Source of the DNA: Trebonia sp036276115 | Lineage (GTDB): Bacteria; Actinomycetota; Actinomycetes; Streptosporangiales; Streptosporangiaceae | NCBI GenBank assembly: GCA_036276115.1 | Contig: DATBEM010000216.1 | Span: 1-52,588, forward strand | Length of the DNA stretch: 52,588 nt | Direction of reading: 5' to 3' | Shown: positions 1-9,066 of the stretch, piece after piece | Layout of the letters: each line of letters begins with the position of its first letter | Position numbering within the stretch: the stretch's first letter is position 1 | Made by a program: the position numbers and the translations under genes | Notes under the pieces: generated by a model | Seen by the model: the letters and a program-made list of their open reading frames with translations, nothing else | What the model was told of the DNA's origin: nothing | Databases searched by the model: none

Positions 1-1561
1 CCCAGGACGGCACGGCGCTCACGCCCCGGGCGTGCACCAGGGTGGTCCACTCGGCCAGCAAGACGGCGGTCCGGTCCTTCGCCACCCGCAGCGCCTCCGG
101 GCCGCTCGCGCTCGGCGTGCCCAGCTCGCCCGCCAGCACCCGCAGGACCAGGTCGCGCAGCAGCGGGACGAGGCCATCGGCCACCCGGGCCAGCTTCGCC
201 GCGCGCGTCCCGCCCCGGCCGGCCCCCGCGTCGCTCGCGAAGGCCGCCAGCGCACGCCGGGAGCCGTCGAGCGCGGCCTTGGCCCGGACGAGGTCAGCCG
301 AGGCCACCGCGGCCGGCGACCACTCCCGGTTCGCCACGTCAAGGACGAGGTCCACCAGCGCCCCGGCCGCCGTCACGGCGCCTTCAAGTCCCATCTCGCG
401 GCGCGCGGCGCCCGGGCCGCCCCGCGCTGGGACGCGCTGGGCGGGGGCGGCCAGGCCCGCGAGGAAGGCCGCCGGGCAGCGGGCCTCCACCTCCGGCCGG
501 TACGCCGCGCTGCCGCGGCGCCCCATCTCGCGCTCGGTCGCGATCAGCCGCTCGCCCACCACCGGAATCGGGTCGCCGCCGCGGATGGCCCCGCTCGCGA
601 CCCGGTGGATGGCCGTCTGCTCGCCGGCCGAGGCAGCGCCCCGCCCAGCCGGCACGGCCGCGCCGGCTGCCTCGAACTCGATGCCGGCGTTGCGGACCAG
701 GGCGAGCTGGTTATCCGTGAGGTCGCTCAGGCCGCCATCGACGTTGGCGTCCCGCAGGACCTGGTCGACGAGCTCGCGCAGGTCCCCCAGCGCCTGGCCC
801 GCCTGGGCGGCGAGCCGGGGGGCGTCGTTATCGCCCCGCCGGAGCAGGCCGCCGAGGCGGCCCTGCCGCTCAAGGGAATGGGCGGCAGCGCGGTCCAGTT
901 CATCGACCCGGCCGCGGTAGCGGGCCAGCGGGCTTGCCTCGGCGAGCCGCGCGCCGCCCGCGTGGCTCGGCAGGAGCTGCGGGAATGGCCCGTCCAGGCC
1001 CGGGCCGGGCTCGCACACCCGCCGGATGGCCACCGCCAGCGCGCCGGCGAAGGTGGCGGACTCATCGTCTTCCCCCGCCAGCCACAGGCCCGGGCTGGCG
1101 ACGCGGCCCGGCATCCCCTCCAGGAAGGCCTGGTGGACCCGGTCGAACATCTCCGCCACCGACAGCAGCCCGATCAGCGGGTGCCGGTCGGCGGTCGTGG
1201 GGGTGAACCCCGGGTGCCGGTTGGCCATCAGGGCCTTGTTCAGCGCCCAGTCGATGCCGCCTAGCCGGCTCAGCCACAGCACCGGCGAGCCCTGCACGCC
1301 ACCGAGGTTGCCGGGCAGTTCCAGCTTCAGCCCGTCGCCGGGACGGGGCCCCACCGTGACGCAGATCATCGCCCCGACCCGGTGCGAGGTGTCGACCTGC
1401 TCGTAGACGTCGAGGTGCTCGGTCAGGCGGCTGGTGTCGTCAACCACCAGCAGCCGGTCGAGCCGGTCGGGGCCGCCGCTGTCGATGTCCAGCAGCGCAG
1501 CGGCCGCATGCCCGGCCTCGGCCGCCGACAAGCCGGACAGCGACAGGGTCTCAACGCTCAT
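1..1561 (-). CDS. Unrecognised protein of the tubulin/VWA cluster, partial (runs off left edge)
   Basis: Reading the minus strand from the ATG at 1561 gives an open frame of about 520 codons with no stop before the window edge, so the C-terminus is missing. The N-terminus reads MSVETLSLSGLSAAEAGHAA. The start overlaps the end of the tubulin-like gene by 11 nt, which implies translational coupling. The protein looks soluble, with no signal peptide or membrane segment. Residues 1-170 look globular and mixed (for example a stretch around VGAMICVTVG), and the rest is Ala/Leu/Arg-rich and probably helical. I do not recognise a family. Its place directly behind the tubulin gene suggests a partner or regulator of that protein. 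The long plus-strand frames over this stretch are GC-driven shadows. Confidence 0.8.
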   Translation of the reverse strand, partial: MSVETLSLSGLSAAEAGHAAAALLDIDSGGPDRLDRLLVVDDTSRLTEHLDVYEQVDTSHRVGAMICVTVGPRPGDGLKLELPGNLGGVQGSPVLWLSRLGGIDWALNKALMANRHPGFTPTTADRHPLIGLLSVAEMFDRVHQAFLEGMPGRVASPGLWLAGEDDESATFAGALAVAIRRVCEPGPGLDGPFPQLLPSHAGGARLAEASPLARYRGRVDELDRAAAHSLERQGRLGGLLRRGDNDAPRLAAQAGQALGDLRELVDQVLRDANVDGGLSDLTDNQLALVRNAGIEFEAAGAAVPAGRGAASAGEQTAIHRVASGAIRGGDPIPVVGERLIATEREMGRRGSAAYRPEVEARCPAAFLAGLAAPAQRVPARGGPGAARREMGLEGAVTAAGALVDLVLDVANREWSPAAVASADLVRAKAALDGSRRALAAFASDAGAGRGGTRAAKLARVADGLVPLLRDLVLRVLAGELGTPSASGPEALRVAKDRTAVLLAEWTTLVHARGVSAVPSW

Positions 1562-4500
1562 CCAGCTCCCCGGGCTCGATAACCTGCTCAAGCTCGCGCA
1601 GGCTGGCCGCGGTCGGGGAGTCCAGCTGGGTGAACTCCTGGTCCAGCGCCGCGGGCAACGTGTCCACCCAGAACGAGCGCATCTGCGCGGCCCGGGACTG
1701 CTGGCTGGCAGACTGCCGCTTCATCATGTCGTCCAGCAGCTTCACCTGCTCGTCGGCGATGGAGCGCAGCACCAGGTACGGCTCGTGCGGTGGCTCGGGC
1801 CGGCCGCGCAGCCCGGCGGGCACCTCCTCCATGAGCTTGCCGGAGAAGGCACGGTGCATGTCGTCGTCGTCCAGCGCCCACAGCTCGTAGGCGCGCAGCA
1901 GGCTGCCCCACGAGGACGCCTTGCCCAGCGGGGCTAGCGGCAGCGTCATCGTCACCCCGCCGCCGAGGCGCACGTTGAGCCGGTCGGGCGAGGACTCCGG
2001 GCCGATCGCCTCGGCCTTCCCGTTCCACAGGGCGGACAAGATCCGGTGCAAGATCTCGACCCGGTGGTGCTCGCGGGTGGCCAGGTAGCCGAAGTCGTAG
2101 CCGGTCCGCTGCCGCCAGCGCAGCAGGTCGGTGGAGCGCGGCTCGTCCAGCGCGCGCGCCCACAGCCGCAGCACGTCGCGGACCTCGTCCACCTCGGTGA
2201 CGCCCATCGCGGTCCGGAACAGGACGACCGAGATCGACTCGGTGTCGGTGAACCGGAAATCGTTGGTCACCCGGGGACCGCGCGGCAGGGCCAGCGACCC
2301 GCGCAGGTAGTTCTTGACCGCCTCGCTCTCAGCGTCGGCCGGGTAGGTGATGAGCACCTTCATCTGGCCGCCGCCCTGGGGGGCGAAGTTGGCCGGGAGC
2401 AGCCCCGCGAGCTTGCCGCGGAAGCCCTCCACGTACTCGGGGTCGATGGCCGGGCCAAGCCCGCGCCCGTGTCCCGCCGCCTCGATGAGCAGGTCGTGCA
2501 GCCGGGGCAAGATGGGCTGCTCGCCCATCGGGGCGGTGCGCAGGAGCTTCTTGACCTCGGTCTTCACCCGTTCCCGGAGGAAGGAGACGGCGTTGTCGGG
2601 CGACTGCTCGATGCTGGCCCGGAACGCTTCGGGCCAGGTCTCGCCGCCGACCAGCGCGCGCAGCACGTCGGCGACGTTCGAGTTGACGTCGATCGCCCGG
2701 TCGGCCGCCAGCTGGGTCCGCAGCCGCCGCAGGACCTGCTGGTAGAACTGCTCCATCCCGCCTGCCCCCGATGGCAGCAGGTAGGACACGCCGACCCGCT
2801 TGCGGTACAGCTCGGCCGAGCGGCGCGCGAAGTCTTCCACGTCGGACCGGGCGAAGTCGGTGAGCGCCCGGGTAAGGCCGCCGATCTCGCGCTGGACCTG
2901 CTCCAGCGGCCGGGTCCACTGGGGCGTATGAGCATCCCACGCCTGCGCCCAGACCACCTTGGTCTGCCAGTCGTACCAGATGCTCTGCGCGTTGCGGGCG
3001 GCCGTGGGCTCCTCGGCTGCCCACTGGACCTTGCGGCCGAACGACCGGTCCTTCAGCTCCGGCGACCCCGGCGGGTTGGCCCCCCAGCCCTGCTGCGGTG
3101 GCGGCGGCGCGGCCCGGCGGTGCTGCAGCAGGCCCCGCACCCCGCCCCGGTCGATCTCATCGCGCAGGGCCTGGTGGCCGGCCACCACGCGCTGCAGCCG
3201 GAAGACGTCCATCTGGCTGAGCATGTCGCGGGCGGCGGTGCCCGGGTCGAAGCGGCCGACGAGCTGGGGGACATCCTGGCCAAGGCGGCTGCGCAAGGCC
3301 TCGATGGCGATGCGCATCGAGTCACGGCGCTTGTTCAGCGCCGTGGTGATCTCCTTGGCCCCGTTGACCGAGGCCGGGTCGGAGAACTCGACCTGCTGCC
3401 GGGCCAGTACGGGGTGCACGCCCGAGCGGGTGAAGAACTCCTCGATGGCGTTGCGGTTCGACTCCAGCCTGCCGTCGGCTCCGGCGATGTAGTCAATGGC
3501 CTCCCGCAGCAGGCGCGAGCCGACGACGCCGGCCAGCTCGTCAACCGGGATGGTCAGCGACGCCACCAGCGCGGTGGACACCCCCCGGCCGCCGATCGCG
3601 TTCTCGGCGGCCACCTGCCGCTGCGCCGCCTCGTTGACGAAGCTGTCGGCGAACGACTGGTGGTGCTCGCCCGTACGGTCCTCGTCCGACGACAGCTCGG
3701 TGCCGACCAGCGACAACATCAGCGATGCGATCGACCGGTGCATGTCCTCGCGGCTGGCCCCGGCCGGCTGGGAGAACAGGAAGCCGGTCTGCATCGTGCC
3801 CGGCGTCATCACCAGCCGTGAGTGGTCCGGGTAGATGACGGCCACCTCATCGGCGCCGGCGGGCTTGCGGTCGCTGGAGCCCCGCAGCAGGAGGTCGGCG
3901 TCGGCACCGTTCTGGTTGTCCACCAGCCGGAACAGGTCCAGCAGGGCCCGCCCGGCGTTGAGCTGGGCGGCCCGCCCGCCGCCGAGCCCGTCCGCGAACG
4001 CCGACGGCATCAAGACCAGCGGGTAGATCTTCACCCGCATGCTGCTGTGGCGCGCGACCGTGTCGGCGATGATGTGCAGGTAGTCGTAGAAGATCCCGGT
4101 ACCGGTGCCGCCGGCCACCGAGAACGCGACGAACACGTCCACGGCCTGGGCCGGCTTGCCCCCCATGGCCTGGAGGTCCTCTCCCGCCGTGACCAGCTTG
4201 CCGACGGCCCGCTGGAGGTCCCGCTCGACGGGAGCGGTTCCCTCCAGGAACGTGCCGAACAGCGACGCGCGCCCGATCGTCGGGAACTGGCCGGCCCCGC
4301 GGTGCAGCGGGTTCACCTTCGGCTCATCGCGCGTCGCGGGCGGCAGCCACCCCTCGATCACGTCCTCGGCCCGCAGCCGTAGCCGGGCGGCCAGCTCGGG
4401 GTAGCTGACGATGTCGGGAACCAGGCCGTTCACGTAGTGCGCGGTGAGCCCGGCGGCCGGGACGTGCTCCGGGCCGGGGACGACCCGCCGGGGCAGCCGG

Positions 4501-4709
4501 TCGAGCTCGGCCTGGTTCATGTCCGCGTAGACGAACTGGATGCAGGCCGGCAGCTGGTAGGCCAGCATCCGGTCCTTGTCGCTCTTCTTCCTGAAGTCGT
4601 TGCCGTCTGGGCCGCAGATCTCCTCTCGCAGCCGCCGCTCCAGCTCAGCGCCGACGTCGCAGCCGGTTCCGCCCAGGCCGACGAACAAGACAGGCTGGTA
4701 CAGCTTCAT
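1551..4709 (-). CDS. Tubulin/FtsZ-like GTPase (Tubulin_2-type), 1052 aa
   Basis: Large cytoplasmic protein with an N-terminal tubulin/FtsZ-type nucleotide-binding fold. Residues 10-19 read GLGGTGCDVG (first glycine loop) and residues 199-205 read AGGTGTG, matching the tubulin signature GGGTG(T/S)G. At 1052 aa it is far longer than FtsZ (about 400 aa); the extra C-terminal 700 residues are mostly helical and have no motif I recognise. The ATG at 4709 follows a GAGGAG ribosome site. The gene lies 31 nt after a VWA gene and overlaps the next gene. FtsZ-like proteins linked to VWA proteins have been described by comparative genomics as a predicted membrane-remodelling system (Makarova and Koonin, 2010). 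GTP binding and polymerisation here are inferred, not shown. Confidence 0.82.
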   Translation of the reverse strand: MKLYQPVLFVGLGGTGCDVGAELERRLREEICGPDGNDFRKKSDKDRMLAYQLPACIQFVYADMNQAELDRLPRRVVPGPEHVPAAGLTAHYVNGLVPDIVSYPELAARLRLRAEDVIEGWLPPATRDEPKVNPLHRGAGQFPTIGRASLFGTFLEGTAPVERDLQRAVGKLVTAGEDLQAMGGKPAQAVDVFVAFSVAGGTGTGIFYDYLHIIADTVARHSSMRVKIYPLVLMPSAFADGLGGGRAAQLNAGRALLDLFRLVDNQNGADADLLLRGSSDRKPAGADEVAVIYPDHSRLVMTPGTMQTGFLFSQPAGASREDMHRSIASLMLSLVGTELSSDEDRTGEHHQSFADSFVNEAAQRQVAAENAIGGRGVSTALVASLTIPVDELAGVVGSRLLREAIDYIAGADGRLESNRNAIEEFFTRSGVHPVLARQQVEFSDPASVNGAKEITTALNKRRDSMRIAIEALRSRLGQDVPQLVGRFDPGTAARDMLSQMDVFRLQRVVAGHQALRDEIDRGGVRGLLQHRRAAPPPPQQGWGANPPGSPELKDRSFGRKVQWAAEEPTAARNAQSIWYDWQTKVVWAQAWDAHTPQWTRPLEQVQREIGGLTRALTDFARSDVEDFARRSAELYRKRVGVSYLLPSGAGGMEQFYQQVLRRLRTQLAADRAIDVNSNVADVLRALVGGETWPEAFRASIEQSPDNAVSFLRERVKTEVKKLLRTAPMGEQPILPRLHDLLIEAAGHGRGLGPAIDPEYVEGFRGKLAGLLPANFAPQGGGQMKVLITYPADAESEAVKNYLRGSLALPRGPRVTNDFRFTDTESISVVLFRTAMGVTEVDEVRDVLRLWARALDEPRSTDLLRWRQRTGYDFGYLATREHHRVEILHRILSALWNGKAEAIGPESSPDRLNVRLGGGVTMTLPLAPLGKASSWGSLLRAYELWALDDDDMHRAFSGKLMEEVPAGLRGRPEPPHEPYLVLRSIADEQVKLLDDMMKRQSASQQSRAAQMRSFWVDTLPAALDQEFTQLDSPTAASLRELEQVIEPGELDER

Positions 4710-4740
4710 GAGGCACCCTCTCCTCGGAGTCTGCTTTCCA

Positions 4741-7335
4741 CTACATCCACGGGTCGTCCGTCGGGGGCGGCGGCGGTGGCGGGCTTGCCTGGTGCCGCGT
4801 CTCGGTCGGCGTCGAGCCGGGGTCGTAGTCCGGTCGCGACTGCTGGCCTGCCTGGGGGTCCGGCGGGGACATCGTCACGGTCGGCGTGCCGCTGCCGGAC
4901 CAGTCCTGGGTACCGCTCCAGCCGCCCGACCCGGCCCAGTCGTCCAGCGTGGCGCCGGCGTTCCCCGACAGCGTCCCCGACTGGGCGGTGGTGGCCACCA
5001 GGTCCCCGGAACCGGACCCGGTCCACTCCGGGTGCCGGGTGTCGCGGAACGACAGCTCCAGCCCGCTGTCCAGGCGCAGCCCGGGGCCGCCGACCTCGAT
5101 CTCGTAGGGCCGCAGGCCGGTCGGGGTCGTCAGCCTGACCAGGCCGCGCCCGGCCCGGCTGACCTGGTAGACGCCACCGGTCGCGGACTGCGGCGGGTGG
5201 TCCAGGCGCGGGGCCGCCGACGTCTCGTCGCGGATGATGAAGGGGAAGGCCTCGGCCCACTTGCCCTCGTACTCAAGGCCGCCGCCCGCCGGGGTGCCCG
5301 GCCGCCGCAGCGTGACGACGAGGTGCCGCACGTCCCGCCGGTTACGGCGCGCGAGCCAGGCCGCGAGCCAGGCCAGGAAGGCCAGGATGATGACGACGAC
5401 GATGACCACGATGACCCACCAGTACCGGTCCAGCCAGGACGGCGGCTTGGTCACCGTGAAGTACTGCTCGGCCGTGTTGTAGACCTGCCCGGTAGCCGCG
5501 TCAACCGCCTGCACCTGCAGCAAGGCGGCGCCCGGGGGCGAGTCGGGGGCGACCGAGATCGTGAACGGGACGGCCGGCGGCTGGCCCGACGCGACCGTGA
5601 CCGGCCCGCCCGGGCTGGTCAAGGTGGCGTGCGCCGAGCTCTGGTTGACCAGGACGAGCCGCACCTGCCGGGATGAACCGGTCTGGTTGGTGAAGACGAC
5701 CTGGCCGTTGACGGTGCCGCCGTCCTGCACGCTCCGCTGGCCGCCGAATCCCGGGGTAGCGGTGAACCCCTGCGTCTGGGTGCCGACGCTGACCGTGGCC
5801 GGTACCTGCGTGGTGTACAGGCCGTAGCCCGCGGCGGTGCCCGTGACCGTCACGGTGGTCGGCTGCCGCGGCACCGCGAACGTGCCGGTGTAGTGGCCGG
5901 GCTGCCCCGGCGCGGCGGCCACCGGGACGTTGACCGTGCCCGACAGCCCGTTGCCGGCGACCGCGACCCGCACGATCATGCTGCTGAGGGTGGACGGGTC
6001 GGTGATCGGCCCCGACGGCCCGAGGACGTCGAGGGCGACGGCGACCTGCTGGCCGAGCTTCGCGCTGGACGGGTTCGCGGTGATGAGCGCCCGCACCGCG
6101 CCCTGCCAGAACACCGTGGCCCGCACGACCTGGTTCGCGAGGTCAGGCGGCGCGGTCAGCCGGACCGTCCACGTCCCCACGTCGGCCGCGGTGACGTTGT
6201 AGAGGTGGAGCACTTCCACCGGGGAGTCCTGTCCGCTGACGGCCGAGTTATCGGTCCAGGCCTGGCCGTCGGGCATCTGGAAGGAGACCGTAACGCCCGG
6301 GTTCCCGCGGGCGACGCTGATGGCGGCGGCGCTGGCGATCTGCGGGATGCTCAGGATGAGCGGCTTGCCCGCCGTCCCGACCTTCGGCTCGACGCCCACG
6401 CAGGCGGCGTCGGCGTAGAGCTGATCGAGGGCCGAGATCGCGTCGTCGGGGTTGTTCACCCAGGTCGCGTGGGGCTGGTTGACGGCGTGCTGCTGGTCGC
6501 ACACCGCGGGCGCCCCGCCGTGGGCCAGGGCGTTGAGCTTGCCCAGCGCCTGCGGCTCGGTCAGGCCGCTGCCGATCTGGGTGCCGAAGCCGAGCGGCCA
6601 GACCTGGACGCCATCCTGGCGGGCGGCGGCCAGCTGCGCGCTGATCGCAGTCTGCTCGCCCAGCTGCCAGTCGCTCCCGTACTGCTGGGCGTCATGGCTG
6701 ACGTCGGCGGCGCCATCGGTCATCATCAGCACGATCTTGATGGCCCCGCTGGGGGACGGCGGGGTGGCGGTGCTGGACGGGCTCAGGAAGCTCATCGCCT
6801 GGCCGAGCGCCGCCGCGTAGTCAGTGTCGTTGCCCTCGCTCGCCGTGCGCTGGTGGACCTTGCCGACGCACGAGGACAGGTAGGCGAGGTTCGCCGCGCC
6901 GCTCGCGATCGTCGGCACGCAGGCGACGTCGGTCGGCACCTGGTTCGGCGTGTCGTGGTTCACGCCGCCGAAGCCGACCACGGTGACCCGGCTCGACTGG
7001 TTCAGCAGGGACGGGACGATCGTCCCGACGGTCGTCTTCTCGTCGGCGACCTTCTGCGGCGTCTCGCTCCCCGACTCGTCAACCAGGACCACGACGTCAA
7101 TCAGGGCGAGGCTGGTCTTCTCGGTGGCCGCGGTCACCGAGGGGCTGGCCGCGTGGACCGGCCGCGCGGCCGGCACCGCGGCGACCAGCGCCATGGCTGC
7201 CCCCGCCGCGACCGTGACCGCGATGCGGGCCACCCGCGACCGCGTCTCCCTTACCGTCGCGCGTGCGCGACCTTGGCTGCTAGCAAAGCGCGAAATACGC
7301 TGCACAGTCCCCCCACGCCACAGAGCAATTGCCAC
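4741..7335 (-). CDS. Secreted, membrane-anchored VWA-domain protein
   Basis: 864 aa. A basic N-terminus and hydrophobic stretch (about residues 35-62, ending near PVHAAS) form a signal peptide. A von Willebrand A domain follows with the MIDAS metal motif DESGS at residues 86-90 and a downstream MMTDGA. Then come Ig/fibronectin-like beta segments (about 310-630), one strong transmembrane helix at about 641-664 and a 200-residue cytoplasmic tail ending in a Pro run and DDPWM. Topology: VWA outside, tail inside, where it could meet the tubulin-like protein encoded 31 nt downstream. The start may be the GTG at 7335 or the GTG at 7305 (behind a G-rich site); both keep the signal peptide. Ligand unknown. 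Confidence 0.85.
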   Translation of the reverse strand: MAIALWRGGTVQRISRFASSQGRARATVRETRSRVARIAVTVAAGAAMALVAAVPAARPVHAASPSVTAATEKTSLALIDVVVLVDESGSETPQKVADEKTTVGTIVPSLLNQSSRVTVVGFGGVNHDTPNQVPTDVACVPTIASGAANLAYLSSCVGKVHQRTASEGNDTDYAAALGQAMSFLSPSSTATPPSPSGAIKIVLMMTDGAADVSHDAQQYGSDWQLGEQTAISAQLAAARQDGVQVWPLGFGTQIGSGLTEPQALGKLNALAHGGAPAVCDQQHAVNQPHATWVNNPDDAISALDQLYADAACVGVEPKVGTAGKPLILSIPQIASAAAISVARGNPGVTVSFQMPDGQAWTDNSAVSGQDSPVEVLHLYNVTAADVGTWTVRLTAPPDLANQVVRATVFWQGAVRALITANPSSAKLGQQVAVALDVLGPSGPITDPSTLSSMIVRVAVAGNGLSGTVNVPVAAAPGQPGHYTGTFAVPRQPTTVTVTGTAAGYGLYTTQVPATVSVGTQTQGFTATPGFGGQRSVQDGGTVNGQVVFTNQTGSSRQVRLVLVNQSSAHATLTSPGGPVTVASGQPPAVPFTISVAPDSPPGAALLQVQAVDAATGQVYNTAEQYFTVTKPPSWLDRYWWVIVVIVVVIILAFLAWLAAWLARRNRRDVRHLVVTLRRPGTPAGGGLEYEGKWAEAFPFIIRDETSAAPRLDHPPQSATGGVYQVSRAGRGLVRLTTPTGLRPYEIEVGGPGLRLDSGLELSFRDTRHPEWTGSGSGDLVATTAQSGTLSGNAGATLDDWAGSGGWSGTQDWSGSGTPTVTMSPPDPQAGQQSRPDYDPGSTPTETRHQASPPPPPPPTDDPWM

Positions 7336-7413
7336 CCGCAGTTATCCGGCGTATGTGGCAACGAGACTATCTCCTACCGGACTGAACGAACGACGCGTAC
7401 TTCGCGTTTCATG

Positions 7414-7437
7414 ATCTTCGGCCAGCTGGCCGAAGAT
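7414..7437. terminator. Perfect 24-nt palindrome between the SGNH and VWA genes
   Basis: Self-complementary ATCTTCGGCCAG/CTGGCCGAAGAT lies about 50 nt past the SGNH gene stop and about 80 nt before the VWA start. It lacks a long T run. It could be a factor-assisted terminator for the SGNH transcript or a dyad operator for the VWA-tubulin operon; the sequence alone does not decide. Confidence 0.5.
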
Positions 7438-7486
7438 TTGAGCTGCTCACGCGACTCAGCCGGCACCATAACAACAGCGCTCTCGC

Positions 7487-8935
7487 CTACGACGCGAGAT
7501 CCTGGGTCAGGCCCAGGCGGGCGATCTGCTGCTCGTCGGCCAGGGCGATGGCGAGCTGGCCCGGCGCGTTGGGATGCATCGGGGCCGGGTCGGCCGGGCC
7601 TTGCACGTACGGGCTGGGGTCGCATAGCTCGTGGCCGGCGAAGCGCGGCTGGACCACGCTGAACTGGAACGCCTCGGCCCCCTGGGCGAGGACGGTGTTG
7701 AGCTGGTCAAGGCGGGACTCCAGGGCGCGTGCCTTGGCCTGGGTCATGTTGTAGCCCGAGAGGCAGCTCACCGAGCTCCCGAATGGCGTGTAGTACTTGT
7801 TCACCAGGATCTTGGGGTGCCACGGGAGGGTGTCGAGCTGCGATAGCAGCTCGTAGTAGTTCCTGGTGAAGGTGCTCAGGAGCTGGTTGAAGTAGGCGCC
7901 CGACACCTTGTCGTTGCAGACGGTGCTCGCCGCGCACAACTGGGTCATGACGCCCCACTGCAGGTCGTCGGCCCCGACGCTGACGATGATGAGGCCAGCG
8001 TGAGTCGCCTGCTCGGCGATGGCGAGCTGCGGGGCCGCGATCTGGTCGTTGTACAGCACCTGGGCGCCAAGCAGGCCATCCGGGATGGTGGCGCTGCCGC
8101 AGGCCAGGTTCAGCACGTTCACGCTGTTGACGTTGGCCAGGTCGGCCGCGAAAGATTCCGCCGAGCGCCCGCAGCCCTTGTCCAGCGCCGAGGGCGAGGC
8201 GCCCCAGGGCAGCCCCCAGCCGGACGCGGTGGAGTCCCCCATCACCACTACCTGGGCGTTCGGCCGGGCCTGGACCGGCGCGGCGGGCGGCGCGACGGTG
8301 TCCACCCCGACCAGGTCGTCCAGGGTGCGCACGCTGGACAGCAGCCTGGGGGTGCTCGACGCGGTCAGCGCGATGCCGCCGACGTTGATCAGGCAGGCGG
8401 CCACCACCCCGCCGGCAACCATCTTCCACGCCACGGGCCTGCGGCGGACCGCGTACACGACGACGAGGCCGAGCGCGGTGAACCCGGCCGCGATGAGCGT
8501 CTCCCACAGGAAGTACCGCTCCCAGCCCGCCGCCAGCTGCTGGCTGAACGTCAGCTCGACGTGGTGCGCGCCCGCGGCCCGCAGTTGCCGCACGACCTGC
8601 GGGGTGATGCTGACGTGGTCGAGCTCGAGCCGGGGCCGGATCGGCCCCGTGAACCGCAGGCGGGTCGGGACCACCTGCCCGAACAGGTCCAGCTCGCCCG
8701 GCCCGGACAGCGAGGGGGCGGTGAGCGATGGCTCGGAGCCGCCCACCCGGGCGACCTGCCCGGCGGCCGAGACGGTCTGCAGCGGGGTGACGCGCAACGC
8801 CAGCCAGGTGGACCCGGCCACGATGACCAGCAGGCAAAGCGCGCCTAGCGCGGCAAGCCGGGCCCGCCGCGCAAGCTTCCCCACCCAAGCCGGCCCGCGC
8901 ACTGACGCAAGGTTAGCAACTGATTCGGCCGCCAT
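7487..8935 (-). CDS. Membrane-anchored SGNH/GDSL hydrolase
   Basis: 482 aa from the ATG at 8935 (an in-frame TTG at 9004 would add 23 residues; neither has a strong ribosome site). Hydrophobic helices at about 25-45, 145-165 and 170-192 place the C-terminal half outside the cell. That half carries the SGNH block I motif VVMGDSTASGWG (about residues 228-239; Ser nucleophile) and a late MHPN (about residue 452; catalytic His region, in place of the usual DxxH). There are several Cys in the outer domain (SCLSG, ACGSA, CNDK), which fits disulfides. Likely an esterase or acetylhydrolase acting on an envelope polymer or lipid; the substrate is unknown. It points the same way as the VWA and tubulin genes, 151 nt upstream of them. 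Confidence 0.75.
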   Translation of the reverse strand: MAAESVANLASVRGPAWVGKLARRARLAALGALCLLVIVAGSTWLALRVTPLQTVSAAGQVARVGGSEPSLTAPSLSGPGELDLFGQVVPTRLRFTGPIRPRLELDHVSITPQVVRQLRAAGAHHVELTFSQQLAAGWERYFLWETLIAAGFTALGLVVVYAVRRRPVAWKMVAGGVVAACLINVGGIALTASSTPRLLSSVRTLDDLVGVDTVAPPAAPVQARPNAQVVVMGDSTASGWGLPWGASPSALDKGCGRSAESFAADLANVNSVNVLNLACGSATIPDGLLGAQVLYNDQIAAPQLAIAEQATHAGLIIVSVGADDLQWGVMTQLCAASTVCNDKVSGAYFNQLLSTFTRNYYELLSQLDTLPWHPKILVNKYYTPFGSSVSCLSGYNMTQAKARALESRLDQLNTVLAQGAEAFQFSVVQPRFAGHELCDPSPYVQGPADPAPMHPNAPGQLAIALADEQQIARLGLTQDLAS

Positions 8936-9066
8936 CGAATCAAGACGCCCGGAAACCGCCTTTTCACCTGGGAAAATGGCATCTGGCGGCAAATCTCCGT
9001 GCAATCCTGGTGCACAGCGGACCGCGATCCCGGGTGGGTCGCGCGCTCAAAGGCAGGCGGCAGGCG

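Noticed and set aside
32..1264. Long plus-strand open frames opposite the left-edge gene
   Set aside because: Arg/Pro/Gly-rich mirror frames produced by high GC; the minus strand has a continuous protein-like frame coupled to the tubulin gene.
2046..3821. 591-codon plus-strand frame inside the tubulin-like gene
   Set aside because: Composition is that of an antisense shadow (Asp/Val/Arg/Gln/His rich); the minus frame has clear tubulin motifs.
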